Positions 1 to 6,296 of a stretch of 7,583 bases of DNA are shown piece by piece; positions within the stretch are counted from its first letter, which is position 1, and each line of letters begins with the position of its first letter. A program made the translations under genes and the position numbers. This stretch comes from Clostridia bacterium (lineage in GTDB: Bacteria; Bacillota; Clostridia; Oscillospirales; Acutalibacteraceae): contig CAAGND010000001.1 in assembly GCA_900771185.1 (NCBI GenBank), positions 1 through 7,583 of the forward strand, read 5' to 3'. The notes below the pieces were generated by a model. That model did not search any database. It was not told the DNA's origin and was given only the letters and a program-made list of their open reading frames with translations.

Positions 1-1
1 C

Positions 2-832
2 GATACTATACTCGTATTCTCTCCGTCATCAAAAAAAGTGACGAAGATAGACCTTTATGAATATGTCGTGGGGGCGGTTGCGGCAGAGATGCCTCCGACC
101 TATCACTCGCGGGCTCTCAGAGCCCAAGAGGTCGCGTGCTATACATATGCGCTCAAGGCTCGGGAAAACGGAGGGGACGAGTCCCTGAACGGCGCCGATA
201 TAAGCGACAGCAGTCAGACGCATCAGGGATATATAAATGAGGCGGCGCGAAAAAAGAAATGGGGCGATAAGTACGAGACATATGAGAAGAAGATAGAAGA
301 GGCCGTCACCGATGTGTTCGGCAAAAAGCTCACCTATGACGGCGAGCTGATAACAGCGGCTTTCCACGCCATAAGTCCCGGGCAGACCCTCAGCTCACAG
401 GAGGTGTGGGGCAAGGAGGTCGGATATCTTCAGTCGGTCACAAGTGCCGGGGACAGACTTTCGCCCGACTTCAGCCGCACCGTGGCGTTTACTGAAGAGC
501 AGTTTAAAAAGGCGGTCAAGGGTATTGACGGTGTGAAGCTCGGGGATGCCCCGGAGGAGTGGGTCGGGAAATGCACAAAAACCGACTCCGGCTATGTTGA
601 CAGCGCCGTGATAGGCGGGAAGGAACTGACGGGCACCGAGGTTCGGACAGCGCTGGAGCTTCGTTCCGCGTGCTTTGATATAGAATATGATGACGGGAGC
701 TTTCGTATCACAACCTACGGCTACGGTCACGGTGTGGGTATGAGCCAGTACGGCGCGGATTATATGGCGCGGCAGGGCAACTCCTGGGAGGAGATACTCA
801 AACATTATTATAAAGGCGCTCAGATTACCTGA
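2..832 (+). CDS. spoIID: SpoIID/LytB-domain protein, probable stage II sporulation protein D (5' partial)
   Basis: This is a peptidoglycan lytic transglycosylase of the SpoIID family, which in endospore formers works with SpoIIM and SpoIIP on the septal wall to drive engulfment. The open frame runs off the left edge, and the first complete codon is at position 2. A GTG at 38 lies inside the conserved domain (it precedes KIDLYEYVVGAVAAEMP) and has no convincing ribosome binding site, so I do not take it as the start. About 276 residues are visible, against roughly 340 for B. subtilis SpoIID, so the signal/membrane anchor and early domain are missing. Visible family marks are the catalytic Glu in AAEMPP (codon 86-88), a HAISPGQT loop (from codon 365), VWG, and the C-terminal GYGHGVGMSQYGA followed by EEILKHYYKGAQI. 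The usual AARTY motif reads VACYTY, and the HAIS loop has no cysteine. It could also be a non-sporulation SpoIID/LytB paralogue, because neither spoIIID nor spoIIQ is adjacent. Confidence 0.88.
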   Translation, partial: DTILVFSPSSKKVTKIDLYEYVVGAVAAEMPPTYHSRALRAQEVACYTYALKARENGGDESLNGADISDSSQTHQGYINEAARKKKWGDKYETYEKKIEEAVTDVFGKKLTYDGELITAAFHAISPGQTLSSQEVWGKEVGYLQSVTSAGDRLSPDFSRTVAFTEEQFKKAVKGIDGVKLGDAPEEWVGKCTKTDSGYVDSAVIGGKELTGTEVRTALELRSACFDIEYDDGSFRITTYGYGHGVGMSQYGADYMARQGNSWEEILKHYYKGAQIT

Positions 833-834
833 GC
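818..834. terminator. hairpin across convergent stop codons, possible weak shared terminator
   Basis: GCTCAG (818-823) and CTGAGC (829-834) form a perfect 6-bp stem with a 5-nt loop. The stem contains the TGA of the spoIID-like gene (830-832) and ends just before the TAA of the opposing gene (835-837, minus strand). The downstream T tract is poor on the plus side (TTATAT) and absent on the minus side, so its efficiency as an intrinsic terminator is doubtful. No better terminator is visible between the two genes. Confidence 0.35.
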
Positions 835-1551
835 TTATATCCCCTCAACCGTGCTCAGCTGTGTGTATACGGGAGAGAGCCTGTCACAAAGCAGAGAGGT
901 GAAATCGCGAACGGGCTTCACCGGCACGACCGGGGAGGTTTTTATGCCGATGCTCGCGCGGGTTTCACCGCCGTGAACGCACATCATTGCGGAGGTTCCG
1001 TGGGAAAAGGCTGTGTTGGCGATATACCACATGCCGCTCCCTCTGACAAGCGCTGAGCCGCATACGCTCGAGAGATCGGCATTGCCCTCGGCACAGACAC
1101 TGAACACGGCACAGTGAGCGGTGTGTGTGAGCCTCGCGGTGATGAGCTCCGAGCCGGAGTGCACGGCGGCGTTTGAAATCATGTTCAGACACTGACGCAT
1201 AACGGTTTCCCGGCAGATAAAGGCGGCGCCGGCGGAGCCGGAAAAAATGATGTGTCTGCCTGTGCCGCACAGAGCGAGGTCGCAGGCGCTGCAAATGTTC
1301 ATGAAAAAGTCCGTAAGGTCGGTGGCCTCAAAGCAGACTGCGCTGCCCGGGTCATCGAGATTTTCAATCTGTCTTAGCCTGCGCCTGCACCCGTTTACGG
1401 TCTGCTTTATTCCGAGCTCTCTCTCAAAAAGCCTTTTCCCGTTTTCCATTGCCGAATTTATTTCAAGCTGCAGCATTTCGCGCAGTGTCTCCGTGTTTTT
1501 ATGCCCGCCCGTCTCCGGGAGGACGCCGTTTATGCCCTGAGCAATCTCCAA
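835..1551 (-). CDS. degenerate histidine-kinase-like ATPase domain protein
   Basis: This 238-codon protein ends in a GHKL/HATPase_c-like domain, the ATP-binding fold of sensor kinases and anti-sigma factors. Residues 20-65 are a charged helical stretch in the place of a dimerisation helix. Residues 118-131 (VMRQCLNMISNAAV and the following HS) match the kinase N-box, with Asn127 as the expected Mg-ATP ligand. Residues 170-185 (RGSGMWYIANTAFSHG) match the G2 box. The G1 motif (DxGxG) is not recognisable; its place is taken by a stretch around CAEGNADL. I see no phospho-acceptor His motif, transmembrane segment or receiver domain. The chain has 12 cysteines, including CSAC at 87-90. The start is probably TTG at 1551-1549, preceded by GAGGGA with 6-nt spacing. 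The only other nearby starts are CTG or ATT upstream, or internal Met26. Codon use is consistent with a real gene. The role is unknown; it could be a pseudokinase or a regulatory ATPase partner. Confidence 0.72.
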   Translation of the reverse strand: MEIAQGINGVLPETGGHKNTETLREMLQLEINSAMENGKRLFERELGIKQTVNGCRRRLRQIENLDDPGSAVCFEATDLTDFFMNICSACDLALCGTGRHIIFSGSAGAAFICRETVMRQCLNMISNAAVHSGSELITARLTHTAHCAVFSVCAEGNADLSSVCGSALVRGSGMWYIANTAFSHGTSAMMCVHGGETRASIGIKTSPVVPVKPVRDFTSLLCDRLSPVYTQLSTVEGI

Positions 1552-1557
1552 AATCAG

Positions 1558-1563
1558 TCCCTC
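1558..1563 (-). promoter_or_regulatory. ribosome binding site supporting a TTG start
   Basis: On the minus strand GAGGGA lies 6 nt before TTG (1551-1549). No in-frame ATG or GTG exists between that TTG and the upstream in-frame stop TAA (1590-1588). This site is the reason for preferring the TTG over internal Met26. Complementarity to the 16S tail is only moderate (GAGG). Confidence 0.5.
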
Positions 1564-1586
1564 ATTTGTCGAATGTATTCGGCAGT

Positions 1587-1615
1587 ATTATGCCCTTTCG
1601 GCAAAGTTATTTTAA
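1587..1615 (-). promoter_or_regulatory. candidate sigma-A promoter for the minus-strand ATPase-like gene
   Basis: Read on the minus strand, the -35 is TTAAAA (1615-1610, 4 of 6) and the -10 is CATAAT (1592-1587, 5 of 6), with a 17-bp spacer. Transcription would begin near 1580 and leave a leader of about 28 nt before the TTG codon, containing the GAGGGA site. It diverges from the gap promoter. Confidence 0.5.
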
Positions 1616-1617
1616 TA

Positions 1618-1637
1618 TTTTGTTTAGATTAACAAAA
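1618..1637. repeat. operator-like inverted repeat in divergent intergenic region
   Basis: TTTTGTT (1618-1624) and AACAAAA (1631-1637) are perfect 7-bp inverted arms around TAGATT. The element sits just upstream of the minus-strand -35 and about 30 nt upstream of the candidate gap -35, between the divergent promoters, where a shared regulator would bind. It has no T tract or GC-rich stem, so it is not a terminator. The right half (TTAACAA) resembles a half-site of the redox repressor Rex, but the spacing between halves is 2 bp shorter than the usual clostridial Rex operator. Confidence 0.4.
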
Positions 1638-1667
1638 CTTTCCGCCGAGATGTTAATTTTTTTCAAA

Positions 1668-1698
1668 TTGCTTGCATATGAGGCAAAAAATGTATAAA
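1668..1698 (+). promoter_or_regulatory. candidate promoter of the gap gene
   Basis: The -10 TATAAA (1693-1698) follows TG and lies in an AT-rich run. The best -35 is TTGCTT (1668-1673) at a long 19-bp spacing, or TTGCAT (1672-1677) at 15 bp. Neither spacing is ideal. Transcription would start near 1705, giving a leader of about 43 nt. AT-rich sequence at 1651-1667 could act as an UP element. Confidence 0.5.
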
Positions 1699-1710
1699 AT
1701 ATATGAGGTA

Positions 1711-1725
1711 TGTAACCAAATTACA
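1711..1725. repeat. 15-bp palindrome in the gap leader
   Basis: TGTAA (1711-1715) and TTACA (1721-1725) are perfect inverted arms around CCAAA. The element lies about 6-20 nt downstream of the predicted gap transcription start and upstream of the GGAGG ribosome binding site (1736-1740). That is a typical place for a repressor operator. A pure chance palindrome is possible at this AT content. Confidence 0.3.
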
Positions 1726-1747
1726 ATAAAAACACGGAGGAATTGAA

Positions 1748-2815
1748 ATGTCAGTTAAAGTTGCTATTAACGGCTTTGGCCGCATCGGACGCCTCGCTTT
1801 CAGGCAGATGTTCGGAGCAGAGGGTTATGAGGTTGTCGCAATCAACGATCTCACAAGCCCCGATATGCTCGCAAACCTTCTCAAGTATGACACCGCTCAG
1901 GGCGGCTACTGCGGAAAGATCGGTGAGAATCTTCACACTGTCGATTACAAGGCTGCTGAGTACGAGGAGGACGGCAAAACTGTCAAGGTTCCCGGCGCTA
2001 TCATAGTTGACGGCAAGGAAATCACCATTTACGCTATGCCCAACGCAAAGGATCTTCCTTGGGGCGAGCTTGATGTTGATGTTGTTCTTGAGTGCACAGG
2101 CTTCTACTGCTCAAAGGCAAAGAGTCAGGCTCATATCGACGCAGGCGCAAAGAAGGTTGTTATCTCCGCACCCGCAGGCAACGACCTCAAGACAATCGTT
2201 TACAGCGTTAACGAGGATACTCTTACCAAAGAGGATACTATAATCAGCGCGGCTTCCTGCACCACAAACTGCCTTGCACCCATGGCAAAGGCTCTCAATG
2301 ATTATGCTCCCATCCAGAGCGGAATCATGTCCACAATTCACGCTTACACAGGCGATCAGATGATTCTTGACGGCCCCCACAGAAAGGGCGACAAGAGACG
2401 TGCACGCGCAGGCGCTGCCAACATCGTTCCCAACTCAACAGGCGCAGCAAAGGCTATCGGTCTTGTTATTCCTGAGCTCAACGGCAAGCTTATCGGCTCC
2501 GCTCAGAGAGTTCCCGTGCCGACAGGCTCCACAACCATCCTCACCGCTGTTGTCAAGGGCAGTGACGTGACCAAGGAAGGCATCAACGCCGCCATGAAGG
2601 CTGCTGCTTCCGAGTCCTATGGCTACAATGAGGATCCCATCGTCTCCTCCGATGTTATCGGCATGAGATACGGCTCACTCTTCGATGCCACTCAGACTAT
2701 GGTCGCAAAGATTGCTGACGATCTCTATGAGGTTCAGGTTGTTTCCTGGTATGACAACGAGAACTCTTACACCAGCCAGATGGTCAGAACAATCAAATAT
2801 TTCGCAGAGCTGTAA
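1748..2815 (+). CDS. gap: glyceraldehyde-3-phosphate dehydrogenase, type I (NAD-dependent glycolytic type)
   Basis: This enzyme converts glyceraldehyde-3-phosphate, NAD+ and phosphate to 1,3-bisphosphoglycerate in cytosolic glycolysis. The 355-residue chain has the Rossmann start KVAINGFGRIGR (4-15), Asp34 in AINDL, which favours NAD over NADP, the active-site SAASCTTNCLAP with nucleophile Cys171, the base His198 in TIHAYTGDQ, the DGPHRK and RRARAGAANIVP region, and the C-terminal SWYDNENSY. ATG at 1748 is preceded by GGAGG with 7-nt spacing. It is somewhat longer than the usual 330-340 residues, and the extra residues appear to lie around 66-84, before VDGKEI. Its codon choice (AAG, GCT, CTC, ATC, TCC) is more biased than in neighbouring genes, as expected for a highly expressed gene. 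It is monocistronic: it has its own candidate promoter and a strong terminator, and no pgk or tpi follows. Confidence 0.97.
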   Translation: MSVKVAINGFGRIGRLAFRQMFGAEGYEVVAINDLTSPDMLANLLKYDTAQGGYCGKIGENLHTVDYKAAEYEEDGKTVKVPGAIIVDGKEITIYAMPNAKDLPWGELDVDVVLECTGFYCSKAKSQAHIDAGAKKVVISAPAGNDLKTIVYSVNEDTLTKEDTIISAASCTTNCLAPMAKALNDYAPIQSGIMSTIHAYTGDQMILDGPHRKGDKRRARAGAANIVPNSTGAAKAIGLVIPELNGKLIGSAQRVPVPTGSTTILTAVVKGSDVTKEGINAAMKAAASESYGYNEDPIVSSDVIGMRYGSLFDATQTMVAKIADDLYEVQVVSWYDNENSYTSQMVRTIKYFAEL

Positions 2816-2846
2816 GTTCCAGGCTCCAAAACGGAATATGTTTCGC

Positions 2847-2882
2847 CCCCGCAAAGGCAGATGCTTTTGCGGGGTGTTTTTT
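2847..2882 (+). terminator. intrinsic terminator of gap
   Basis: CCCCGCAAAGGC (2847-2858) pairs with GCTTTTGCGGGG (2863-2874) in a 12-bp stem that includes one G-T pair, with an AGAT tetraloop. It is followed by TG and six T residues (2877-2882). It lies about 30 nt after the gap stop codon and separates gap from the sensory operon. Confidence 0.93.
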
Positions 2883-2892
2883 GCACTCAAAA

Positions 2893-2921
2893 TTGATTTT
2901 CTGTCAGCGGTATGCTACAAT
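2893..2921 (+). promoter_or_regulatory. promoter of the response regulator-kinase-binding protein operon
   Basis: The -35 TTGATT (2893-2898, 4 of 6) and -10 TACAAT (2916-2921, 5 of 6) are separated by exactly 17 bp. TGC directly before the -10 gives an extended -10. Transcription would start near 2928, about 43 nt before the ATG. The preceding gap terminator supports independent transcription. Confidence 0.75.
2902..2915 (+). promoter_or_regulatory. cre-like sequence in promoter spacer
   Basis: TGTCAGCGGTATGC matches the catabolite-responsive element consensus TGWNANCGNTNWCA at 8 of 10 informative positions, failing only at the last two. It lies between -35 and -10, where CcpA binding would repress. 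The match could be chance. Confidence 0.25.
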
Positions 2922-2957
2922 AAACAAAGAATTTCAATTGCATACGACATGGTATAT

Positions 2958-2964
2958 GGAGGAG
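2958..2964 (+). promoter_or_regulatory. ribosome binding site fixing the response regulator start
   Basis: GGAGGAG stands 6 nt before ATG at 2971. The frame is open further upstream from a TTG at 2881, but that codon lies in the gap terminator T tract and upstream of the promoter. The 530-residue product from 2971 is therefore the correct one. Confidence 0.9.
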
Positions 2965-2970
2965 AAGCAT

Positions 2971-4563
2971 ATGAACTACACCGTTCTTGTTGTCGATGAT
3001 GAAGAAAATCAGCGTCGCGCGCTCATAGAAAAGGTCGATTGGGCGAGAGCCGGCTTTGAGGTTATCGGCGAGGCTGAAAACGGCGTGGAAGCGCTTCCTC
3101 TTGTCGAGATGCTGGAACCGGATCTTGTGATGACGGATATCCGTATGCCGCTGATGACCGGGCTTGAGCTGGCGGCCAAGGTTCGCGAGGTGCGCCCCGC
3201 AACACAGATGGTCATACTCAGCGGCTATGACAGCTTCGAATACGCACAGACGGCAATAAAATATAATATAATAAGCTATCTTTTAAAACCGATATCCTCA
3301 TCGGAAATGTCAGATGAGCTGCTGAAGATTCGCCGGCGCATGGATGAGAATCTTGACAAGATGCTGTCCTTCTCATCATCGGATACGGGAGAGACCATGC
3401 GTAAGCTTGCGGTAACGGAATTTCTGCTTCCGCTTATGCTCGGCAGCTCGGACAATGCTCCTGAACGGGACGAGCTGAATATGAATGCGGCGGAACTGGG
3501 GATAATTGACCGCAATACCTCTCCGAAATACGGGGTGTTCGTCTCCAAGTTTCAAAATGCCGACGGTGAGAACTGCACCGGTAAAACGCACATCAGCTTT
3601 ATAAATGCGGTCTTGTCAAAATATCTGCGCTCTGAGAGCTTTTTCGCCTATGGGAGAATCGTAACCCTTGTTGTGGTTGAAAAGGGAGATATAGCCTCTG
3701 CGCTCGAGCTTCCGCTGCGTGAGATTGTTCAGAGCGCCGGAAGACTTCTCAACTTGCATTGCACCATCGGCGTCAGCCGTGAGATAGATTCCCTTGCGCT
3801 CTGCTCCGGAGCTTATTTTCAGGCAGTCACCGCACGGCGCTATACCTCGGACGGAGCAGGCGAGGTTCGTTTTATTGATGACCAGGAGCACGATTCCGAG
3901 TTTGAGTTTGAATATGTTGAAAAATCGGTTTTTACACTTGAACAGCTTCTGAAGGTCGGTTCAAAATCCGAGCTTGAGGAATTTCTCAACGGGCTGTATG
4001 AGCAGAACAGTCACGAAAATGCGGATTTGTTTGTTATACAGATACTCGCAACCGTATACAGAACAGTCAGCGCGGTCTCAGACAGACCGGCGCTGGCGGA
4101 GCTGATTGCGTCAAATCCGATATTCACAAGGCTTTCGTCATACAGCAGTGAAAAAGTCATGCGCTCAGAGCTGATAGGTCTGTGCTTAAACGCCAGGGAA
4201 ATCATATCACGCTATCAGAAACGCGACTCGGAGATACTCTGTGACCGCGTGATTCAGATAATCGATGAGGAATATGGCGATGAGAATCTGTCTTTGACAA
4301 GTGTGAGCTCACGTCTTTCTGTCAGCCCCAACTATCTGAGTGCCCTGATAAAGAAAACAAAAAAGAAGAATTTTGTCACCCTTGTCACGGAGCGAAGAAT
4401 GAAGGCGGCATATGATATGCTCGTGTGTTCGCCTATGAAGATTCTTGAGGTGGCGGAGAAGTGCGGGTACAGCGATCAGCACTATTTCAGTTACTGCTTC
4501 AAGAAATATTACGGAGAGTCACCTAACCATGTGAGGAGCGGCAGCAGGGGGAGTGCGGAATGA
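2971..4563 (+). CDS. AraC-family response regulator (YesN type)
   Basis: This is a cytoplasmic transcription factor, probably phosphorylated by the kinase encoded immediately downstream. Of 530 residues, 1-125 form a receiver domain: acidic pocket Asp9-Asp10, phospho-acceptor Asp56 in VMTDIRMP, Ser84 in ILSGYDSFEYA, and Lys106 in YLLKPIS. Residues 130-423 are a long linker of unrecognised fold, typical of YesN-like regulators. Residues 430-524 form a double helix-turn-helix AraC DNA-binding domain. The first HTH is around LTSVSSRLSVSPNYLSALIK and the second around ILEVAEKCGYSDQHYFSYCF, ending in the usual GESPNHVR. The stop overlaps the kinase start by ATGA (4 nt), implying translational coupling. 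Targets are unknown. Regulators of this class usually activate sugar uptake or glycan-degradation genes nearby, and the gene beginning at 7560 is an obvious candidate. No receiver or HTH key residue is missing. Confidence 0.93.
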   Translation: MNYTVLVVDDEENQRRALIEKVDWARAGFEVIGEAENGVEALPLVEMLEPDLVMTDIRMPLMTGLELAAKVREVRPATQMVILSGYDSFEYAQTAIKYNIISYLLKPISSSEMSDELLKIRRRMDENLDKMLSFSSSDTGETMRKLAVTEFLLPLMLGSSDNAPERDELNMNAAELGIIDRNTSPKYGVFVSKFQNADGENCTGKTHISFINAVLSKYLRSESFFAYGRIVTLVVVEKGDIASALELPLREIVQSAGRLLNLHCTIGVSREIDSLALCSGAYFQAVTARRYTSDGAGEVRFIDDQEHDSEFEFEYVEKSVFTLEQLLKVGSKSELEEFLNGLYEQNSHENADLFVIQILATVYRTVSAVSDRPALAELIASNPIFTRLSSYSSEKVMRSELIGLCLNAREIISRYQKRDSEILCDRVIQIIDEEYGDENLSLTSVSSRLSVSPNYLSALIKKTKKKNFVTLVTERRMKAAYDMLVCSPMKILEVAEKCGYSDQHYFSYCFKKYYGESPNHVRSGSRGSAE

Positions 4564-6296
4564 AGCATGACTTTGGCGGACGAGGTATACATCTGTCAAC
4601 CCTTACCATATTATCAATTGGTGTTGCGGTTGCGGCGGCGGTCGCAATATGCATTTCCGTACTTATGACGGTTTACAGCAGCGCTCTGCGCAAGGATGCG
4701 TCTATCTACTCTGAGCAGTCGGTGCAGCAGACCACGGTGGCCGTCAAAAACTATGCCGACGGAATGAAAAACAAGCTCTCAAAAATAAGTGATGAGATAT
4801 CGGAGAGTCAAAGCACCGTCGAGATAAACGAGCGTGTTACCTCCACAATACGTATACAGAGCGATATATATGCGGTTATGGTTTATGACATGCAGGGCAA
4901 CCTTCTCTACTGCAGTTCAGATGACCTGACCATGAAGAAAAATATATATAAAAACCTCTCCTTTGATAAGGAGCTATTTGAATCCGCTGAGGAATATGCT
5001 GTGACTTTGCCGCATGTTCAGACTATTTTCGAGGGTCGGTATCCGTGGGTCGTCACAATGGCGCGGCGTGAGGAACAGCCTCTCCTGGGCGGAGAGGTAT
5101 ATGTTGCCATTGACTTCAGATTTTCGGAGATAGCGAAATATATTGACAATGTCGGGGTCGGACGCCACGGATATTGCTATATAATCGACTCCGACGGAAA
5201 CATTGTCTATCATCCCCAGCAGCAGATGATATTTTCCGGGCTCAAGACGGAGGATACCGACAGCATATCGGCGCTCAGCGACGGGGTGCATGTGGAGAAA
5301 AATGTCATATATGCCGTTAACACGGTCACAAAAATGAACTGGCGGATAGTCGGTGTCAGTTATATTGACGAGCTGATGGAACAGCAGATAAGACAGATAA
5401 TAATAGGCGTTATTTTTTCATTTGTTTTCTGCACGATTATAGCAATAGTTATGCTGGTCGTCTTTTCAAAAATAGTGACCAAACCGGTTCGTGAACTTGT
5501 CTATGCGATGAAAGCGTTTGAGGAGTCCGCGGATACCTTCAGATACAACCCGCAGTATGAGAGCGTGGCAGAGATACGGATACTTTCAGACTCCTTTGCG
5601 CATATGGCAAAGATGACTCAGCAGCTCATGGAGCGTGTGCGAAGCGAGGAAGTGGCGCTGAGAAAAACGGAGCTTAAGGCACTTCAGGCGCAGATAAATC
5701 CGCATTTCCTTTATAATACTCTTGACTCCATACAGTGGATGTGCGAGCAAGGCCATAATGAGGACGCTATTAAGATGGTCGGTGCTCTCGCAAAGCTTTT
5801 CAGAATCAGCATAAGCCATGGGCACGAGCTGATAACCATAAGGGATGAGCTTCAGCATGCCCGATGTTATCTGATAATACAGAGCTTCCGCTACCGCAAC
5901 CAGTTTTCCTATGAATTTATTGTTGACGAGGAGCTTGAAGATTTTCTCTGCAACAAGATAACCATTCAGCCGCTTGTAGAAAACGCCATATATCACGGCA
6001 TTGACCGCATGGTGGATGAGGGAAAAATAACGGTCAGAGTCCGCAGCGCGGACGATGGGGATATTCTCATAGAGGTTGAGGATAACGGAGTGGGAATGAC
6101 GCCCGAGCAATGCAGCAAGATCCTCAAAAAGGAGCGCGGCAATTCAAGCGGAATCGGGGTCAAGAACGTCAATGACCGTCTTAAAATCTACTTCGGAGAA
6201 AAATACGGTCTGAGCGTGCAGAGCGAGCTTGATGTCGGCACAAAGGTTACCGTGAGGATACCGAGACTGAGAAAGGAGCCGGAAAATGAAATTTAA
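4560..6296 (+). CDS. sensor histidine kinase, YesM/LytS class with extracellular Cache-like domain
   Basis: This is a membrane histidine kinase, probable partner of the upstream regulator. Of 578 residues, 15-40 form a first membrane helix. Residues 41-278 are extracytoplasmic and Cache-like: DIYAVMVYDMQGNLLYCSS and later GRHGYCYIIDSDGNIVYHP are typical PAS/Cache strands. Residues 279-302 are the second membrane helix, and 303-355 a HAMP linker (VTKPVRELVYAM). The His_kinase domain carries LKALQAQINPHFLYNTLDS with phospho-acceptor His382. The ATPase domain has the N-box QPLVENAIYHG (Asn475), G1 DNGVGM (508-513) and G2 GIGVKNVNDR (531-540). All catalytic motifs are intact. A G-rich ribosome binding site (GGGGGAG, 4547-4553) lies 6 nt before the ATG at 4560. 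The gene overlaps the regulator gene by 4 nt and the binding-protein gene by 11 nt. The Cache domain might bind a ligand directly or dock the lipoprotein; the sequence does not decide this. Confidence 0.93.
   Translation: MKHDFGGRGIHLSTLTILSIGVAVAAAVAICISVLMTVYSSALRKDASIYSEQSVQQTTVAVKNYADGMKNKLSKISDEISESQSTVEINERVTSTIRIQSDIYAVMVYDMQGNLLYCSSDDLTMKKNIYKNLSFDKELFESAEEYAVTLPHVQTIFEGRYPWVVTMARREEQPLLGGEVYVAIDFRFSEIAKYIDNVGVGRHGYCYIIDSDGNIVYHPQQQMIFSGLKTEDTDSISALSDGVHVEKNVIYAVNTVTKMNWRIVGVSYIDELMEQQIRQIIIGVIFSFVFCTIIAIVMLVVFSKIVTKPVRELVYAMKAFEESADTFRYNPQYESVAEIRILSDSFAHMAKMTQQLMERVRSEEVALRKTELKALQAQINPHFLYNTLDSIQWMCEQGHNEDAIKMVGALAKLFRISISHGHELITIRDELQHARCYLIIQSFRYRNQFSYEFIVDEELEDFLCNKITIQPLVENAIYHGIDRMVDEGKITVRVRSADDGDILIEVEDNGVGMTPEQCSKILKKERGNSSGIGVKNVNDRLKIYFGEKYGLSVQSELDVGTKVTVRIPRLRKEPENEI

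Noticed and set aside
395..805. 136-codon minus-strand frame inside the spoIID-like gene
   Set aside because: It is antisense to highly conserved SpoIID motifs and its translation resembles no protein family I know.
965..1294. 109-codon Arg/His-rich minus-strand frame in another frame of the ATPase-like gene
   Set aside because: Its composition (rich in Arg, His and Cys) is typical of a shifted frame in GC-rich codons, while the overlapping frame has N-box and G2 motifs.
1578..1603. direct repeat TTCGGCA (1578-1584 and 1597-1603) near the minus-strand promoter
   Set aside because: It is a short 7-bp repeat with no second supporting feature, likely chance or part of a weak TGCC/GGCA hairpin.
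1247..1697. plus-strand open frames opposite the start of the ATPase-like gene
   Set aside because: They have a Ser/Pro/Arg/Cys-rich shadow composition, no good ribosome binding site and no domain.
2881..2970. 30-codon N-terminal extension of the response regulator from TTG
   Set aside because: It begins in the gap terminator tail, lies across the promoter, and a perfect ribosome binding site precedes ATG 2971, which starts right at the receiver fold.
5586..6110. 174-codon open frame on the minus strand inside the kinase gene
   Set aside because: It lies wholly antisense to the conserved kinase core, shows no recognisable domain and has no context of its own. It is a shadow of the real gene.
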